From CAWIVH01 sp963839475 (GTDB taxonomy: Bacteria > Acidobacteriota > UBA6911), in the NCBI GenBank assembly GCA_963839475.1, contig CAWIVH010000001.1, positions 1,178,001 to 1,242,000 of the forward strand: 64,000 bases of DNA, in the 5' to 3' direction. The notes beneath the pieces were generated by a model. It did no database searches and had not been told where the DNA came from. It worked only from the letters and a program-made list of their open reading frames with translations. Below are positions 61,964 to 64,000 of this stretch, piece after piece (positions within the stretch are counted from its first letter, which is position 1; each line of letters starts with the position of its first letter). The position numbers and the translations under genes are program-made.

Positions 61964-63804
61964 AGGTGCCATCATCGCTGGGGAAAATTCTCTATGGCGC
62001 GCTTTTCATTCTCGTGCTGCCCGTGGCCCTGATCGGCTGGACGTACGGCGCTCGCACGAATGTCAGCCTGCCGGCACTCAGCAGTCCGGCTTGGGGGGGG
62101 GCCACTATCGCCGCCGGCTTCCTACTGTGGATGGCGGGAGTGCTTGCCCTGCACTTCAAAGGGGGCGGCCTGCCGATGAATGCATTTCCTCCTCCGCGTT
62201 TGGTCACAGGCGGTGTATATGCTCTCATCGCACACCCCATTTACGTCGGTTTCACCCTAATGTTATTCGGGGCGGGGCTTGCCGCCGGATCTGCTGCCCT
62301 TCTGTGGCTGGTTGCGCCGGTGATGGGACTGGCCTCGGCCGCGCTCTGGTGGGGGTATGAGCGTATGGATCTCCACCATCGCCTGGGGGCTCCGGTTCGG
62401 GCAGCCTGGTTGGGAGTGCCGCTGGCCACTTCCGATCTCCCTTTTCTAATGGAACGGCTGGGAGCTTTATCCCTGAGCCTCTTGGTGCCGGCGATGGCGG
62501 AGCTGGCGCTTCATGGGGCCGGCTTTTCCCCTTCATCCATTTCCATCGCGGATATCCGCATTCCGGCTTGCATTGCAACTTTGATCTCCGCAGCTCTGGC
62601 ATCACGCAGCTGCGCGGGATTGCGGGACATGGTGCTCACATCCTGGACGGGAAGCCTCTCCCTGGCGCTGTTTATGCTTCTCCTGCCCGCAAATTTCTTT
62701 GCCGGCCCGAACCCAATCCAGGCCGAAGCGGCACTTCTTGCCCTGTCATTCATGATCGGATTAGCGACGCTGCTAAAAAGCCTGTCCTGGATTCCGCGGG
62801 CCGTCGCACTGGCTGCCGCGCCGGGGGCAGGGATTTTCCTCGCTGGCAATGGCGGATGGCCTTCTGGGGAGTCGATTTTCGGCGCCACCGTTTACCTGCT
62901 GGCTGCGGTGCGGTGGCCGCTCTGGAGAGCGGCGCTGCATCTCTGTGAGGCCATCGCCAACTGCTGGAAAGAAAGCGATTTTGGACCTGTGCGCATTATT
63001 CACATCGGGTGGTTGGTTGCCCTTCCGGCGCTGGGAGCCGCGGCCGGTGCCGTGGTCCTCGATGGGCCGGGATCTGCGGCGATGGTCGTTTCCGCCATCG
63101 CTTTCATCATCGTCGGCTCGGCTTTATGGGCGCAGCTTATCGAGGGCTCCCCATCGCTCTCCCGCCCCTATGGATTCTTCGGCGGCGTGCTCGCCATCGT
63201 GCTTTTCGCCCTTCTGGCAGCGCCCTTGACCTTCGGCACGTCTCGCTGGCTGGTGCTGGCGACGTTCGCCGCTGTTGCGCCGTGGGGCCAGGGTTTTGCC
63301 CGGCTGCGCTGCTTTGCGAACGGCTGCTGCCATGGCGCCCCTTGCCCCGCCTCATGCGGTGTGGTCTACAGGAATCCGCGCACCAGGGTAGTGCGCCTCG
63401 TGAACCTGGGAGGCGTTCCCATTCACCCGACCCAGCTCTATTCGCTCACCGGGAATATCCTGATTGGGGCGCTGCTGCTTCGCCTCTGGATTGAAGGCGC
63501 CCGGCTCGCGCTCATAACCGGACTGTATTTTGCTCTCATGGGGCTTGCGCGATTTGTAGAGGAAGCCTGGCGCGGAGAACCGCAAACCCCGGTTTACGCC
63601 GGGCTGAGGCTGTACCAGTGGGTTTCCATCGGGTGCCTTGCGGGTGGCGCAGCCCTGACCGCTATTCCTGGAAGCCCTCCCGCTCCCGCACCGGCCTGGA
63701 GCCCCGAAGCGCTTACCGCCGGTCTCTTTGCCGGGATTCTTGTCTGGCTCGTGGCTTCGGTTGATTTTCCCCGCTCTCGAAGGCGCTTTTCCCGCCTTGC
63801 ATGA
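61954..63804 (+). CDS. ICMT-like/Lgt-like fusion membrane protein
   Basis: A 616-residue integral membrane protein with about 16 helices. The N-terminal 150 residues look like an isoprenylcysteine/phospholipid methyltransferase: GGVYALIAHPIYVGF (H94-P95) and YERMDLHHRLG. The middle is hydrophobic and unassigned. The C-terminal 180 residues resemble prolipoprotein diacylglyceryl transferase relatives: ARLRCFANGCCHGAPC (R450, C453, C458, C459), PIHPTQLY (H491) and LARFVEEAWRGE. The cysteines replace the usual Lgt asparagine/glycine signature. It may move or methylate a lipid-linked group. Coupled expression with the CrtC-like protein is notable. It is not the housekeeping Lgt. Confidence 0.75.
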   Translation: MALKVPSSLGKILYGALFILVLPVALIGWTYGARTNVSLPALSSPAWGGATIAAGFLLWMAGVLALHFKGGGLPMNAFPPPRLVTGGVYALIAHPIYVGFTLMLFGAGLAAGSAALLWLVAPVMGLASAALWWGYERMDLHHRLGAPVRAAWLGVPLATSDLPFLMERLGALSLSLLVPAMAELALHGAGFSPSSISIADIRIPACIATLISAALASRSCAGLRDMVLTSWTGSLSLALFMLLLPANFFAGPNPIQAEAALLALSFMIGLATLLKSLSWIPRAVALAAAPGAGIFLAGNGGWPSGESIFGATVYLLAAVRWPLWRAALHLCEAIANCWKESDFGPVRIIHIGWLVALPALGAAAGAVVLDGPGSAAMVVSAIAFIIVGSALWAQLIEGSPSLSRPYGFFGGVLAIVLFALLAAPLTFGTSRWLVLATFAAVAPWGQGFARLRCFANGCCHGAPCPASCGVVYRNPRTRVVRLVNLGGVPIHPTQLYSLTGNILIGALLLRLWIEGARLALITGLYFALMGLARFVEEAWRGEPQTPVYAGLRLYQWVSIGCLAGGAALTAIPGSPPAPAPAWSPEALTAGLFAGILVWLVASVDFPRSRRRFSRLA

Positions 63805-63836
63805 ATATCGAACCGCTTTCCTGGGAGCCGGGATTA

Positions 63837-64000
63837 TCAGCGCGGAGATGCGTTCCCGGGTGTCCCGGGGATCAATCGAAGGCCGGCAAAATCACCGCCC
63901 GAAGTATTTCCAACCCAGAGTCCGATTCGGCCGGAACTTCGATCGGTCAGCCGCGCCACATCCAGTGAGGGTTCGGGAGAACCATCGACGAACACGCGCA
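63837..64000 (-). CDS. C-terminal end of a lectin-like (DUF1080/LamG) protein, cut by window edge
   Basis: On the minus strand an open frame enters from the right edge and stops at TGA (63837-63839). Its 53 readable residues include RVFVDGSPEPSLDV and GRIGLWVGNTSGGDFAGLRLIP, the closing strands typical of concanavalin-type glycan-binding domains such as DUF1080. The rest lies outside the window, so function is not determinable. Confidence 0.7.
   Translation of the reverse strand, partial: RVFVDGSPEPSLDVARLTDRSSGRIGLWVGNTSGGDFAGLRLIPGTPGNASPR

Noticed and set aside
1..64000. CRISPR arrays, tRNA or rRNA genes, integrases or prophage
   Set aside because: No regularly spaced identical repeats, cloverleaf-like or rRNA-like sequence, or recombinase genes were seen.

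Overview
The window most resembles a chromosomal segment of an uncultured Acidobacteriota bacterium, possibly near Solibacter/Bryobacter. This is inferred from the very large TonB-linked receptors with an N-terminal carboxypeptidase-regulatory domain, the many secreted or Tat-exported sugar enzymes, DUF1080, DUF6807 and DUF4838 proteins, a J/C69-type peptidase and moderately high GC. I saw no rRNA, tRNA, CRISPR array, insertion sequence or prophage. Both ends cut genes: a receptor at the left edge and a lectin-like or DUF1080-type protein at the right edge.

Layout. 1-7.9 kb: two SusC/Oar-like receptors around a GH28 pectinase-like enzyme, separated by a 670-bp gap full of hairpins. 8.0-11.7 kb: a three-gene molybdenum hydroxylase operon (Mo, 2Fe-2S and FAD subunits). 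11.8-16.9 kb: a leftward operon of C69 peptidase, DUF6305 secreted protein, 12-TM transporter, small membrane protein and M14-like deacylase. 17-24.9 kb: esterase, GH29 fucosidase, DUF2339 membrane protein, mntP, Tat-exported Gfo/Idh/MocA oxidoreductase. 25-28 kb: a PPK2 with a histidine-rich repeat tail and a GT-C-like membrane protein. 28-35.8 kb: DUF6807, DUF4838, GH105, an ACS-type MFS transporter and a sulfatase, together a plausible pectin or sulfated-glycan utilisation region. 35.8-39.9 kb: methyltransferase, Ldh-type dehydrogenase, secreted unknown, GNAT. 40-45.3 kb: a leftward sugar-phosphate cassette (DUF1080, HAD phosphatase, deoxyhypusine-synthase-like protein, PfkB kinase, SIS isomerase, ROK kinase). 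45.7-50.6 kb: lactate permease, EF-G paralogue, exported TIM-barrel isomerase. 51-56 kb: a two-gene acyl-CoA dehydratase activase. 56-60.3 kb: phosphodiesterase, Gfo/Idh oxidoreductase, non-pyrrolysine MttB homologue. 60.3-63.8 kb: VapBC and a CrtC/lipocalin-like protein translationally coupled to an unusual ICMT-Lgt fusion.

The most distinctive non-coding signal is a set of imperfect inverted repeats whose arms are themselves short degenerate tandem repeats. One sequence family (core AAAGACCGCAAA) occurs at about 11.7, 13.2, 37.1, 41.5 and 45.5 kb, with a half copy near 18.6 kb. Three unrelated sequences with the same architecture occur at 3.9 kb (GTGGAC units), 37.2 kb (TATCGG units) and 47.4 kb (TTAGCT units). 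All assignments come from reading the sequence and from family knowledge; no database search was possible.
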